Of a DNA stretch of 52,805 nucleotides, positions 1 to 8,195 are shown one piece after another; the first letter of the stretch is position 1; the number at the start of each line of letters is the position of its first letter. The notes under the pieces were generated by a model that was given only the letters and a program-made list of their open reading frames with translations, ran no database searches and had not been told where the DNA came from. The stretch is from Oscillospiraceae bacterium (GTDB taxonomy: Bacteria; Bacillota; Clostridia; Oscillospirales; Ruminococcaceae). Both the position numbers and the translations under genes were made by a program. The DNA is taken from the NCBI GenBank assembly GCA_017541275.1, contig JAFXZM010000057.1, positions 1-52,805 of the forward strand. The letters are read 5' to 3'.

Positions 1-145
1 CCGCAGAATTATTGTTATGCGCTTTTACTGCGTTTGTTGCAGTTATCGCAAAACGAAATCGCCGCAGATTTACGCATGCTCCCGATCATGGGAGTATGAG
101 GGAAATTGCGGCGCACTCCTGCGCCGCTTGCCAAGGTTGCTGCGG

Positions 146-200
146 AGAATGAGCCTATGTGTAGCTTTAGCAAATTGCCAGCGGGGGCTCCCCGCCCGCG
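146..200 (+). repeat. Direct repeat, copy 1 (about 55 bp)
   Basis: This segment resembles 366-420, 220 bp downstream. The shared core is CTTTAGCAAAT-[TC]-GCCA followed by a GC-rich hairpin (GCGGGG-GCT-CCCCGC). Just downstream, an inverted copy of the AT-rich part (TTTTGCTAAAGGC, near 216-228) makes this copy part of a larger hairpin. Confidence 0.65.
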
Positions 201-365
201 CAGTGCGCGGTTCCATTTTGCTAAAGGCACAGTTACGCCTTGCAATTTTGCAAGCAAAACTCACGATGCTATTCGCATCTTCTGTGCAGTTAAATTGGCT
301 CAAAATGTGGGACACAGCAAACAAATGAGAAGCTGCGATCAGCAGCGTGTATTTGGAAACTTGGG

Positions 366-420
366 AGATTGAGCCTGACCGTGCCTTTAGCAAATCGCCA
401 GCGGGGGCTCCCCGCCCCCG
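366..420 (+). repeat. Direct repeat, copy 2 (about 55 bp)
   Basis: Second copy of the 146-200 repeat. Here the GC-rich end continues into an additional CCCCGCT and a T-run, so the copy also forms a rho-independent terminator shape. Confidence 0.65.
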
Positions 421-430
421 CTCTTTTTTT
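400..430 (+). terminator. Rho-independent terminator within repeat copy 2
   Basis: A 9-bp stem (AGCGGGGGC/GCCCCCGCT) with a 5-nt loop is followed by C and seven T residues on the plus strand. It would stop transcription entering from left of the window, just before the promoter of the peptidase gene. Confidence 0.6.
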
Positions 431-439
431 CTGCTCCCA

Positions 440-468
440 TTGTGTTTTTGCGGGATTTATGGTATAAT
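440..468 (+). promoter_or_regulatory. Promoter of the M16C peptidase gene
   Basis: TTGTGT (440-445), 17-nt spacer, perfect TATAAT (463-468). The -35 is weak but the -10 is consensus. It makes an upstream in-frame ATG at 442 implausible as a start, since that codon lies inside the promoter. Confidence 0.6.
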
Positions 469-513
469 AAAACCGGCATCACCCCGAAAACCAGTCAGAA
501 AAGGAGAATGCAT

Positions 514-3393
514 ATGCTGAATCAGGTCGGCGACCGTTTCCACGGCTTTACCGTGACCCGCATCCGCGAAAGTAAAGAGCTCAACGGCAGGCTCGTTGAA
601 ATGGTGTATGACAAAACCGGCACGGAGCTGTGCTGGGTCGATAACAAACTCGAAAACAAGCTGTTTTCCATCGCGTTCAAAACGCTTCCGGAGCAGAGCA
701 CCGGCGTGTTTCATATTTTAGAGCACTCCGTACTCTGCGGCTCGAAAAAGTATCCGGTGCGCGAGCCGTTTGTCGAACTGCTCAAAAGCTCGATGAATAC
801 CTTTCTGAACGCAATGACCTTCCCCGACAAGACCATGTATCCGGTGTCCAGCCGCAATGCGCGCGATTTTCTGAATCTAACGGAGGTCTATCTTGATGCG
901 GTCTTTGCACCTGCAATCCTCGATAATCCGAATATCTTTTATCAGGAGGGCTGGCATATCGAGACCGATGCCGACGGAACCCGCAGCTATAAGGGCGTCG
1001 TGTTCAATGAAATGAAGGGCGCAATGAGCAGCGTGGACGGTCTGGCGGAATACAAGCTCAGCGAAATGCTGTTCCCCGATACCTGCTACGGCTGCAACAG
1101 CGGCGGCGACCCGGCGGTCATCCCGACGCTGACCTATGAGAAATTCATCGAGACCTATCACCGCTTCTATCATCCCTCGAATGCACGCATTTTCCTCGAC
1201 GGCGATATTCCCGCAGAGGAAACTTTTGCACTGCTGGAGGCGTATCTTTCACAGTATGATAAGCGGGAGGAGCTGCCGGTCATTGCAATGCAGACGCCGG
1301 TCTCCGCAGAGGAAACGATGGAATTTGAGCTTTCGCAGGATGAGGAGATTGAAAACCGCGGCTGCCTTTATGTCGGAAAGATTCTCTGCACATGGGAGGA
1401 GCGTGTGAAGATCATCGCCTGCAATGTACTGCTGGATGCGGTTGCCGGAAGCAATGAGGCACCGCTGAAGCGGGCGGTGCTCTCGGCAGGACTTGCGCAG
1501 GAGATGGGTACCATGCTCGACCCCTCAACGGCGCAGTGCTATCTTCAGCTTTATTTCCGGAATATAGCGGACGGCCGGGAACAGGAGATCCTCCCGCTTA
1601 TACGCAAAACTGCATCGGAAATGCTCGAAAAAGGGCTTGATCTCGGTGCAGTCGAGGCATCCGTCAACCGGCTCGAATTTCTCGCGCTTGAGCCGGAGGA
1701 GCCGCAGGGTCTTGACCGCTGCATCTCGGCCATGAATAGTTGGCTGCACGGCGGCGATCCGATGCAGTATATGGTCAATCTGGAGGATTTCGCCAAGGTG
1801 CGTGCAATGCTGAAGGACGGCAGCTTTGAGAAGCTGCTGCGCGAGATGTTCCTTGATGAGAACGGCACTGCGGTGCTGCATGCAAAGCCCTCGTATACCT
1901 TCGGCGAGAAGATGCGGGAAGAAGAAGCCGCCCGTCTGGAAGCGGTCTGCGCAGACTGGACGGAAGCGGACGAAGAAAAGAATGCTGCGCTGAATAAGGC
2001 GCTTCAGGCATGGCAGCAGACACCGGATACGCCGGAGCAGCTCGCGAAGCTGCCGGTGCTCGATGTCTCCGAGGTCAGCGATCAGCCGTCCTGGACGGAG
2101 ACCGTGCAGCATGAAGCGGACGGCGTGACCGTGCTGTATCATCCGGCACCGTGCATGGGTCTGGTGCATGTCGGGCTGTATTTCCGCATGACCGATTACA
2201 GCATTGACGATCTGCCGCTGCTGCTGCATCTCGGCTCGCTGTTCGGCAAGCTCCCGACGGCGCATTATTCTGCACTGGAATTGCAGCAGGAGCTGAAAAA
2301 TAAAGTCGGCCGCCTGGAAGCCGCGGTGGATGTTCTCGCGGAAAAGGATCAGACCGGAACCTGCATTCCGATGCTGACGGTGCGGTGCAGTTTTCTTGCA
2401 GAGCGGCAGCATGATGCCGCTGCACTGATCGAGGAGGTTCTGCTGACGACCGACTTCACACAGAAGGAAAAAATCCGCGAAATCCTCCTGCAAACCGACG
2501 AGCGGTTCAAGCAGTTCCCCGTTATGGGCGGGCATGCACTCGGCATGAGCGCGGCCATGTCGCATTATGCGGCATCCTATGCGGCGCGCGATGCGCTGGG
2601 CGGATATACCGCCATTCGCCGGACACACGCGCTGGTGAAGAATTTTGACGCAGAATTCGACAAATTCTGTGCGCTGATGCAGCGTGTACAGAAGGAAACC
2701 TGCTGCAAAGCGCGGCTGACCGCCGGTGTCACGGCTGCAAATGACACGGAGATCCGCGATATTCTGGCGGCATTCCCGCAGGGAAGTGCCGTTCCGGATT
2801 CTGTGCATTACGAGCTGCACCTGCCTGCGCACATGGGCTGCCGCATTCCGGCGCAGATTGGCTTCGCGGTGCAGGGCTGGCATCTCGGCTGCGGCGCACC
2901 GGCATTCGACGGAGGCTGGCGGGTTGCGGCGAAGATTCTTTCGCTGAGCTATCTCTGGAACACTGTGCGCGTACAGGGCGGCGCCTACGGCACCGGCATC
3001 GCAATCCGGCGCGACGGCAGCCTGTTCACGTATTCCTACCGCGACCCCACACCGGCAAACTCGCTTGCGGTCAACCGCGGGCTTTCAGACTTCATCCGGC
3101 AGTTCTGCGAGAGCGAAGAACCGCTCGACGGCTATATCATTTCGACGGTCAATGACGAAGACCCGCTGCGCTCACCGCGAGATGACGGCTTCACTGCTGA
3201 CGGAATGTGGTTTACGAAGCGGACAAAAGAGGAGCTTGCCGCGGAACGGAAGCAGATGCTCGGAACCACACGGGAAACGCTCCTGCGTTCCTGCGAGGTC
3301 TGGGACAGGTTTGCCGAAAAGGGCAGTGTGTGCGTCTGCGCGGCTGAAAACCTGCTGGACGACTGCGAAAATCTCACGGTCTGTGAGCTGTAA
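514..3393 (+). CDS. M16C (PreP/Cym1-type) zinc metallopeptidase, insulinase family
   Basis: Predicted protein of 959 residues, the normal length for the one-chain, four-domain presequence protease family. The inverted zinc motif HxxEH is seen as H67-I-L-E70-H71, followed by the family's Asn-rich segment (SSMNTFLNAMTFPDKTMYP). Family members cleave short unstructured peptides inside a closed chamber. There is no signal peptide, so it is probably cytoplasmic and clears peptides. I chose ATG 514 because AAGGAG at 501-506 is 7 nt upstream; ATG 508 is too close to it and ATG 442 lies in the promoter. The gene stands alone and ends at a hairpin shared with the convergent GTPase gene. Family assignment is firm; the substrate is unknown. 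Confidence 0.93.
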   Translation: MLNQVGDRFHGFTVTRIRESKELNGRLVEMVYDKTGTELCWVDNKLENKLFSIAFKTLPEQSTGVFHILEHSVLCGSKKYPVREPFVELLKSSMNTFLNAMTFPDKTMYPVSSRNARDFLNLTEVYLDAVFAPAILDNPNIFYQEGWHIETDADGTRSYKGVVFNEMKGAMSSVDGLAEYKLSEMLFPDTCYGCNSGGDPAVIPTLTYEKFIETYHRFYHPSNARIFLDGDIPAEETFALLEAYLSQYDKREELPVIAMQTPVSAEETMEFELSQDEEIENRGCLYVGKILCTWEERVKIIACNVLLDAVAGSNEAPLKRAVLSAGLAQEMGTMLDPSTAQCYLQLYFRNIADGREQEILPLIRKTASEMLEKGLDLGAVEASVNRLEFLALEPEEPQGLDRCISAMNSWLHGGDPMQYMVNLEDFAKVRAMLKDGSFEKLLREMFLDENGTAVLHAKPSYTFGEKMREEEAARLEAVCADWTEADEEKNAALNKALQAWQQTPDTPEQLAKLPVLDVSEVSDQPSWTETVQHEADGVTVLYHPAPCMGLVHVGLYFRMTDYSIDDLPLLLHLGSLFGKLPTAHYSALELQQELKNKVGRLEAAVDVLAEKDQTGTCIPMLTVRCSFLAERQHDAAALIEEVLLTTDFTQKEKIREILLQTDERFKQFPVMGGHALGMSAAMSHYAASYAARDALGGYTAIRRTHALVKNFDAEFDKFCALMQRVQKETCCKARLTAGVTAANDTEIRDILAAFPQGSAVPDSVHYELHLPAHMGCRIPAQIGFAVQGWHLGCGAPAFDGGWRVAAKILSLSYLWNTVRVQGGAYGTGIAIRRDGSLFTYSYRDPTPANSLAVNRGLSDFIRQFCESEEPLDGYIISTVNDEDPLRSPRDDGFTADGMWFTKRTKEELAAERKQMLGTTRETLLRSCEVWDRFAEKGSVCVCAAENLLDDCENLTVCEL

Positions 3394-3425
3394 GTCAGCA
3401 CAGCCCTGACCCATATACAAGCAAG

Positions 3426-3457
3426 AGCGGCGGCTCCCCGAACGGGAACCGCCGCTT
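3426..3457. terminator. Bidirectional terminator between convergent genes
   Basis: An 8-bp outer stem (AGCGGCGG/CCGCCGCT) with an inner TCCC/GGGA stem lies between the stop of the peptidase (3393) and the stop of the G3E GTPase (3458-3460, minus strand). The T-run is short on both sides. Confidence 0.6.
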
Positions 3458-4444
3458 TCATATTGAAACATAATCGGGGTCGGTATTATATGCCGAGAGA
3501 TGCCTGTCGATTGCTTCGCGGCAGATGTGATCGCCGATCGCAATCAGCACAGCCTGTCCGTTTCCGACCGGTAAAATCTCCGTCCTTTCCCGTGCGGCAT
3601 TGATCCGCAGCCAGCCGCCCTGACCGTCCGGGAGCGAGCCCTTGATGCGGAAAATCTCGCCGCATGCAGGGTCGCCGAAAATCTCCGCAATGACTGCGGC
3701 GATCTGCTCCCGCGGCAGTGCAAGGTGCATGAAATAATGCACGCCGCTTTGAATATCCTCCGTGCTGTAATGCTTGACATAGCCTGCACTGCGGAAGCCG
3801 GCGTGCTCACAGCGCTGAAAATCGGAATCGTTCAGCGCATCCCAGTCCCGGATGAGCAGGTCATTGTCTGTGAACTGCCGGTCACAGGAAATCGCGGTCA
3901 GCGCACGGTTCACATGCGCCAGCACCCGGATTCCCGCCTGCTCCGGCGATTCGCCCTGCAAAAACGAGAGCTTGCTCAGCAGCAGCAGCCCGCTGCATGC
4001 CGCCTCCGAGGCCAGCAGATATTCAGCCTGAGCGGAGAGCATTTCCGGCATTCCGGCATCCAGCACCGTCAGAACGCTGCCGATCTCATACCAGCAGTCC
4101 AGCGGCGATTCATGCAGCGTATCGAAGAATTCGTCCATATCGAAAATGCCGGAGGGCTCCATGATGACACGGTCGAAATGCCGCATGCTGAGCGAAATAA
4201 GCTGTGTTTTGAACCGGCGCTTATGGCAGTCAGGGTCGCCGCCGCCGGTAATCATTTCCAGTGCGCAGCGGTCGGACTTCAGATCCTGAAGCATGACCAT
4301 ATCCGCATTCACCGCCCCGAAATCGTTTTCGAGAATCGCGATGCGCTGGCCGCGTGAAAGAAAATGCTGTGCATAATGCCGCAGAAACGTCGTTTTTCCG
4401 GAGCCGAGAATGCCGGTAATGAGGTCGATTTTGGTACGCGCCAT
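3458..4444 (-). CDS. G3E family (CobW-like, COG0523) GTPase
   Basis: A 328-residue P-loop GTPase. The Walker A is G11-ILGSGKTT near the N-terminus, followed by an NDFG-x-VN segment and a VIMEPSGIFD stretch typical of the G3E clade. COG0523 proteins act as metallochaperones or metal-centre insertases. The usual CxCC metal motif is absent: the corresponding position reads GGGDPDCHKRRF, with a single Cys and a His. A C-terminal CobW_C-like region follows. The start has AAAGGGG about 10 nt upstream. It lies 15 nt downstream of the GH3 gene on the same strand, so the two may be cotranscribed. Family is clear; partner and metal are unknown. Confidence 0.85.
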   Translation of the reverse strand: MARTKIDLITGILGSGKTTFLRHYAQHFLSRGQRIAILENDFGAVNADMVMLQDLKSDRCALEMITGGGDPDCHKRRFKTQLISLSMRHFDRVIMEPSGIFDMDEFFDTLHESPLDCWYEIGSVLTVLDAGMPEMLSAQAEYLLASEAACSGLLLLSKLSFLQGESPEQAGIRVLAHVNRALTAISCDRQFTDNDLLIRDWDALNDSDFQRCEHAGFRSAGYVKHYSTEDIQSGVHYFMHLALPREQIAAVIAEIFGDPACGEIFRIKGSLPDGQGGWLRINAARERTEILPVGNGQAVLIAIGDHICREAIDRHLSAYNTDPDYVSI

Positions 4445-4459
4445 ATCTGATTTGCCCCT

Positions 4460-5674
4460 TTATTTCAAAATGCCGATTGAGCGCTTCCAGTAAAGAATGC
4501 GCAGCACAGATGCGTCGAGCTGTGATTCTTCAATCTCGCCGGCCTCAACCGCTGCGGTAATTGCATCGACCGCACCGTCAAAATCGGAATAGCAGAGCAG
4601 ATCGTTTCCGGCCTTGACCGCCGCAACGGCAGGGTTTTCACCGTTTGTGTACTGTGTGATTGCGCTCATGCCGAGGTCGTCGGTAATGATGACGCCGCGG
4701 AAATTCAGCTCCTCGCGGAGAATGCGGTGAACCTCCGGCGAGAGCGATGCCGGCTGATCGGGGTCCATGCATTTGACGATATTGTGGCTGACCATGACCG
4801 AATCCGCACCTGCCTCGATTCCGGCCCGGAACGGCTTGAAATCGCGGTCAACAAAGGTCTGGTAGTCGCGGTTGTCATAGGCCATCATTTTGTGTGTATC
4901 GCTGCTGCCGCCGTAGCCGGGGAAGTGCTTGAGCGTGGAGCCGATGTGCTTATTGCGCATGGCCGTCACGACGGCCATGATATATGAGGCCGTGTCCGAG
5001 GCATTCAGGCCGAAGCTGCGCGGCGCGATAAAATCCCAGTTGGTCAGCGGAACATCGCAGACCGGTGCCAGATTGGAGTTGATGCCGAGATTCAGCAGGA
5101 ATGAAGCCTTTTCCTCGGTATCAATGCGAACCTGACCCCAGCCGCCCGCTTCATAGACCTCCTTCGGGCTCTGGAATTTCTTTTCCCGCAGCAGCGGGTT
5201 GATGCTGACGCGGTTGACCGTACCGCCCTCCTCATCGACAGAGATCAGCATGGGATATCTTGCGGCCTCCTGAAAGCCGGCGGTCATTGCCTTGACCTGC
5301 TCGGGCGTTTTCCCCTCAAAGGGCTTGGCGAACAGGCAGAGCCCGCCCGCGCCTCTTGCAGCATAGGATCGCGCAAGCTCCTCATCCATGCAGCTCACAA
5401 GCATCATCTGCGACGCCTTTTCGCGGACGCTCATATTATTCAGCACAGACACGATCACGGGGTCATCCGGCGGGGTGTAGACATTGGTTGTGGTGGTAGT
5501 GGTTTCGGCGGTCGTTTCCGTTGTGGTTTCGGAATACGCGCCGTCGGGGAAAATAATATTGGTCTGTGCGGGGTACTGGTCGATTTTCTCCATTTTTGTA
5601 CAGCCGCAGAGCAGCAGAATCACAAACAGCGGCGCTGCAAGGAACATGCAGCGGGCTTTGAAACTTCCGTTCAA
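4460..5674 (-). CDS. GH3 beta-N-acetylhexosaminidase-type lipoprotein (NagZ-like)
   Basis: A 404-residue secreted lipoprotein: a hydrophobic N-terminal signal ends in a lipobox-like LLCGC (Cys25), followed by a Thr/Glu-rich linker (about 48-64) and one GH3 catalytic barrel. The NagZ signature K249-H-F-P-G-Y-G-x4-D-T-H is present, with His as the general acid/base typical of this subfamily, and the nucleophile Asp is in the IITDDLG segment near 330. Enzymes of this kind remove N-acetylglucosamine from muropeptides or other glycans; a surface location suggests wall turnover or foraging. The start is TTG with AAGGAG about 9 nt upstream; no better ATG fits the signal peptide. Family is firm, exact substrate inferred. 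Confidence 0.9.
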   Translation of the reverse strand: MNGSFKARCMFLAAPLFVILLLCGCTKMEKIDQYPAQTNIIFPDGAYSETTTETTAETTTTTTNVYTPPDDPVIVSVLNNMSVREKASQMMLVSCMDEELARSYAARGAGGLCLFAKPFEGKTPEQVKAMTAGFQEAARYPMLISVDEEGGTVNRVSINPLLREKKFQSPKEVYEAGGWGQVRIDTEEKASFLLNLGINSNLAPVCDVPLTNWDFIAPRSFGLNASDTASYIMAVVTAMRNKHIGSTLKHFPGYGGSSDTHKMMAYDNRDYQTFVDRDFKPFRAGIEAGADSVMVSHNIVKCMDPDQPASLSPEVHRILREELNFRGVIITDDLGMSAITQYTNGENPAVAAVKAGNDLLCYSDFDGAVDAITAAVEAGEIEESQLDASVLRILYWKRSIGILK

Positions 5675-5715
5675 GGGAAACGCTCCTTTTCTTTTGGATT
5701 ATTCTCTTTCTTTAT

Positions 5716-7074
5716 TCAGTTTTTCAGGCTTTGCATCGGTGCCGGGATGCGGCCGCCGCGTGCGATGAATTTCTCTGCACTTTCTCTGCGCACGGGCATG
5801 ACCGGCCCTGTACCGAACAGGCCGCCGAAGTCGAGCTGCTCGCCCTCCTTCTTGCCGATTGCGGGAATGACGCGCACGGCGGTTGTTTTGCTGTTGACCA
5901 TGCCGATCGCGGCCTCATCCGCGATGATTGCGGAGATCGTGGAGGCCGGCGTATCGCCGGGAATGACAATCATATCGAGGCCGACCGAGCAAACGGCGGT
6001 CATTGCTTCGAGCTTTTCGAGCGAAAGCACGCCGGCATTGGCTGCGTCGATCATGCCTGCATCCTCCGAAACGGGGATGAAAGCACCGGAAAGGCCGCCG
6101 ACGCTGGAGGAGGCCATGACGCCGCCTTTTTTGACAGCGTCGTTCAGCAGTGCGAGTGCAGCGGTCGTGCCGTGCATGCCGCAGACAGAGAGCCCCATGC
6201 CCTCCAGAATATGCGCCACGCTGTCGCCGACGGCAGGAGTCGGCGCAAGCGAGAGATCGACTATGCCGAACGGAACGCCGAGCATCTGCGAGGCGCGGGT
6301 GCCGACAAGCTGCCCCATGCGGGTAATCTTGAAAGCAGTGCGCTTGATGACGTTTGCAAGCTCGTCAATCGTCGCATCGGGATATTTTTCGATTGCGGCG
6401 CGGACAACGCCGGGGCCGGATACGCCGACATGCACCTCACAGTCGGGCTCGCCGGGGCCGTGAAACGCGCCCGCCATGAACGGATTATCCTCCGGCGCAT
6501 TGCAGAAAACGACAATTTTCGCAGGGCCGAAGCACTGGTTGTCGGCGGTCAGCTCCGCAGATTCGCGGACAATCTCACCCATGAGCCTGACTGCATCCAT
6601 GTTGATGCCGGCCTTGGTCGAGCCGACATTGACCGAGGAGCAGAGATTCGAGGTTTCGGCGAGTGCCTGCGGAATCGAGCGGATCAATGCTTCGTCGCCG
6701 GCGCTGAAGCCCTTGTGTACCAGTGCGGAATAGCCGCCGATGAAGTTGACGCCGGTTGCTTCGGCGGCACGCTGGAGCGCATATGCGAGCTTTACAGGGT
6801 CGCCGCCTCTTGTCGCACCGACCAGCATTGCCGCGGGGGTGATCGAAATGCGCTTGTTGATGATCGGGATGCCGTACTCTGTCTCGATCTGCTGACCGGC
6901 CGCGACGAGCTTTTCCGCCTTGCGGGTGATCTTGTCATAGACGCGGGTGCAGAGTGCATCCATATCCTCCGAGCAGCAGTCCAGCAGCGAAATGCCCATT
7001 GTAATGGTGCGGATGTCAAGGCATTCGTCCTGAATCATGCGGATTGTTTCCAGAATATCCGAGGTATTGAGCAT
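5716..7074 (-). CDS. PFL-like / DUF711 (UPF0210) family protein
   Basis: A 452-residue cytoplasmic protein that matches the conserved UPF0210 (DUF711) family from end to end, with the typical N-terminus ([12 protein letters not shown]) and Gly-rich segments such as [13 protein letters not shown]. The family has a fold related to pyruvate formate-lyase, but no established reaction. It lies 18 nt downstream of an ACT-domain gene. This ACT + UPF0210 pair is widely conserved in Firmicutes, which implies a shared function, probably small-molecule sensing. The start has GGGAGG 6 nt upstream. Family assignment is strong; function is unknown. Confidence 0.9.
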   Translation of the reverse strand: MLNTSDILETIRMIQDECLDIRTITMGISLLDCCSEDMDALCTRVYDKITRKAEKLVAAGQQIETEYGIPIINKRISITPAAMLVGATRGGDPVKLAYALQRAAEATGVNFIGGYSALVHKGFSAGDEALIRSIPQALAETSNLCSSVNVGSTKAGINMDAVRLMGEIVRESAELTADNQCFGPAKIVVFCNAPEDNPFMAGAFHGPGEPDCEVHVGVSGPGVVRAAIEKYPDATIDELANVIKRTAFKITRMGQLVGTRASQMLGVPFGIVDLSLAPTPAVGDSVAHILEGMGLSVCGMHGTTAALALLNDAVKKGGVMASSSVGGLSGAFIPVSEDAGMIDAANAGVLSLEKLEAMTAVCSVGLDMIVIPGDTPASTISAIIADEAAIGMVNSKTTAVRVIPAIGKKEGEQLDFGGLFGTGPVMPVRRESAEKFIARGGRIPAPMQSLKN

Positions 7075-7092
7075 ATAAATCCTCCCGTCAGA

Positions 7093-7362
7093 TCAGATGC
7101 GGTGCATCGAATTGAAGATATCCTCATGCATGACATGAATGGACAGGCCGAGCTCTTTTCCGAGGTCGGTGAGCGCGGCGGAGAGCTCAGAGAAGTCACA
7201 GCTCAGGCCGCGGATATCGACAAGCATGAACATCGCGAACAGATCCTGAAGCACACTCTGCGTGACCTCCATGACATTGGCGTTTTTCTCGGCACAGATT
7301 CCGCTGACCTTATGCAGAATCCCGACCGTATCGTGGCCGATGACGGTAATGACAGCTTTCAT
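7093..7362 (-). CDS. ACT-domain protein (UPF0237 family)
   Basis: An 89-residue single ACT domain (MKAVITVIGHDTVGILHKVS at the start, then the beta-alpha-beta pattern). ACT domains bind small ligands, often amino acids, and act as regulatory modules. There is no catalytic domain. AGGAGG lies 9 nt before the ATG. It is the first gene of a two-gene operon with the DUF711 protein, driven by a strong promoter at 7431-7459. It is likely a ligand-binding partner of the DUF711 protein (inference from pairing). Confidence 0.9.
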   Translation of the reverse strand: MKAVITVIGHDTVGILHKVSGICAEKNANVMEVTQSVLQDLFAMFMLVDIRGLSCDFSELSAALTDLGKELGLSIHVMHEDIFNSMHRI

Positions 7363-7430
7363 GGCAGACAGCCTCCTTATTTCATTCGGGTTCCGGCGCC
7401 GCCTGATAAACGGCAGCGCATACCTATATT

Positions 7431-7459
7431 ATTATAGCACAATTCCGGCGGAAATGCAA
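7431..7459 (-). promoter_or_regulatory. Promoter of the ACT-DUF711 operon
   Basis: On the minus strand: TTGCAT (7454-7459), 17-nt spacer, TATAAT (7431-7436) with an extended TGC before the -10. The upstream 39-bp element (7471-7509) ends 11 nt before the -35. Confidence 0.75.
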
Positions 7460-7469
7460 GTGCCGGAGG

Positions 7470-7757
7470 CGGGAGTGGCTAATCGGAGATTTCCAGCACG
7501 TAACCGGCGATGTCAAATAAAAGTTTTTGGTACGTCAGCTTTGCTGGCGTTCGCTTTCTTCAAAAGCTCGTGGGATTCCAAAGGGCAAAGCCCTTTGGCC
7601 GCGCTCTGCGGAGCGCGGAATTCCCCTATCGTTCAAAAGCGCGAAAAGAGGGGGCTTGGGGGAGAGAAAACAAGAGTTTTCTCTCCCCCATTACAAAATA
7701 ATATGTACCGCTCTTGTACGGACTGATATTTGAAAAAACGAGATTCGGCCACTCCCG
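7470..7757. repeat. MITE-like structured element with imperfect terminal inverted repeats
   Basis: The ends carry an inverted 10-bp core, CGGGAGTGGC at 7470-7479 and its complement at 7748-7757, inside a longer imperfect match. Between them are three perfect hairpins: a 9-bp stem with loop AAA at 7578-7598, a 7- to 8-bp GC stem at 7599-7618, and a 14-bp stem with 4-nt loop at 7658-7689 (GGGGGAGAGAAAAC / GTTTTCTCTCCCCC). The left 39 bp recurs at 51261-51299. No transposase is encoded. A MITE-like origin is inference; the hairpins and the repeat are seen directly. Confidence 0.5.
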
Positions 7758-7776
7758 GCCACGGAATCGCAGGTAT

Positions 7777-7813
7777 AAAAAAACCGGTGACTTCGTTTCC
7801 GAAGCACCGGTTT
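7777..7813 (-). terminator. Terminator of tRNA-Thr
   Basis: A hairpin with outer stem AAACCGGTG/CACCGGTTT and inner CTTCG/CGAAG is followed on the minus strand by a run of seven T, 4 nt past the tRNA 3' end. Confidence 0.85.
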
Positions 7814-7816
7814 TTA

Positions 7817-7889
7817 AGCTGTTTACTGGAGTCGAACCAGCGACCTCATCCTTACCAAGGATGTGCTCTACCAACTGAGCTAAAACAGC
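7817..7889 (-). tRNA. tRNA-Thr (anticodon GGU)
   Basis: A complete cloverleaf reads on the minus strand. The acceptor GCTGTTT pairs with AAACAGC. The D arm is GCTC/GAGC. The anticodon arm CATCC/GGATG has loop TTGGTAA, giving anticodon GGT. The T arm GCTGG/CCAGT holds loop TTCGACT. The discriminator is T, and CCA is not encoded. It decodes ACC and ACU. It has its own consensus promoter and terminator, so it is an isolated transcription unit. Confidence 0.95.
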
Positions 7890-7931
7890 ATATGAGCAAA
7901 ATCCGCAGCCTGCTTTTGCGACCGCTTTCCT

Positions 7932-7960
7932 ATTATACCGCAAAATGCCGGAAAAGTCAA
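7932..7960 (-). promoter_or_regulatory. Promoter of tRNA-Thr
   Basis: On the minus strand: TTGACT (7955-7960), 17-nt spacer, TATAAT (7932-7937). Transcription would start about 35 nt before the mature tRNA. Confidence 0.85.
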
Positions 7961-8068
7961 GGGGCGATCTCCAAAAAAGCCAAATTCGACATACTGCACA
8001 ATTTCGTCCCGCGCATCGGGAAACATTTGCATGTATGATAGAAATTCTGAACAAAATGTGAAACGTTC

Positions 8069-8097
8069 TTGAATTATTGGTGAATTTGTGGTAAAAT
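8069..8097 (+). promoter_or_regulatory. Promoter of the GH25 gene
   Basis: TTGAAT (8069-8074), 17-nt spacer, TAAAAT (8092-8097). This leaves a leader of about 90 nt before the start codon at 8196. Confidence 0.65.
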
Positions 8098-8195
8098 GAG
8101 CACAGAGAGAAAAGAAATTGGGCATAATTTCGCATAGCACCGTGAAAGTAACAAAATGAATACCCGCTTGTTTTTTGCTTTTAGGGAGGATTACA

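Larger units (their letters stand above)
1..462. other. Gene-free left edge with hairpins and repeats
   Basis: I see no convincing gene here: the open frames present lack ribosome binding sites and run over palindromes. Perfect or near-perfect inverted repeats include an 8-bp stem with a 4-nt loop at 108-127, a 7-2-7 palindrome (CTTGCAA/TTGCAAG) at 239-254, a 6-bp stem with loop GCT at 181-195, and a hairpin followed by a T-run at 400-430. A direct repeat pair occupies 146-200 and 366-420. The DNA looks like a dispersed intergenic repeat rather than a decayed gene. Confidence 0.6.

Noticed and set aside
5731-7437. Long plus-strand open frame (568 codons) opposite the DUF711 and ACT genes
   Set aside because: It has no ribosome binding site, a Cys/His/Arg-rich improbable composition, and lies antisense to two clear family members. 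It is a by-product of codon bias.
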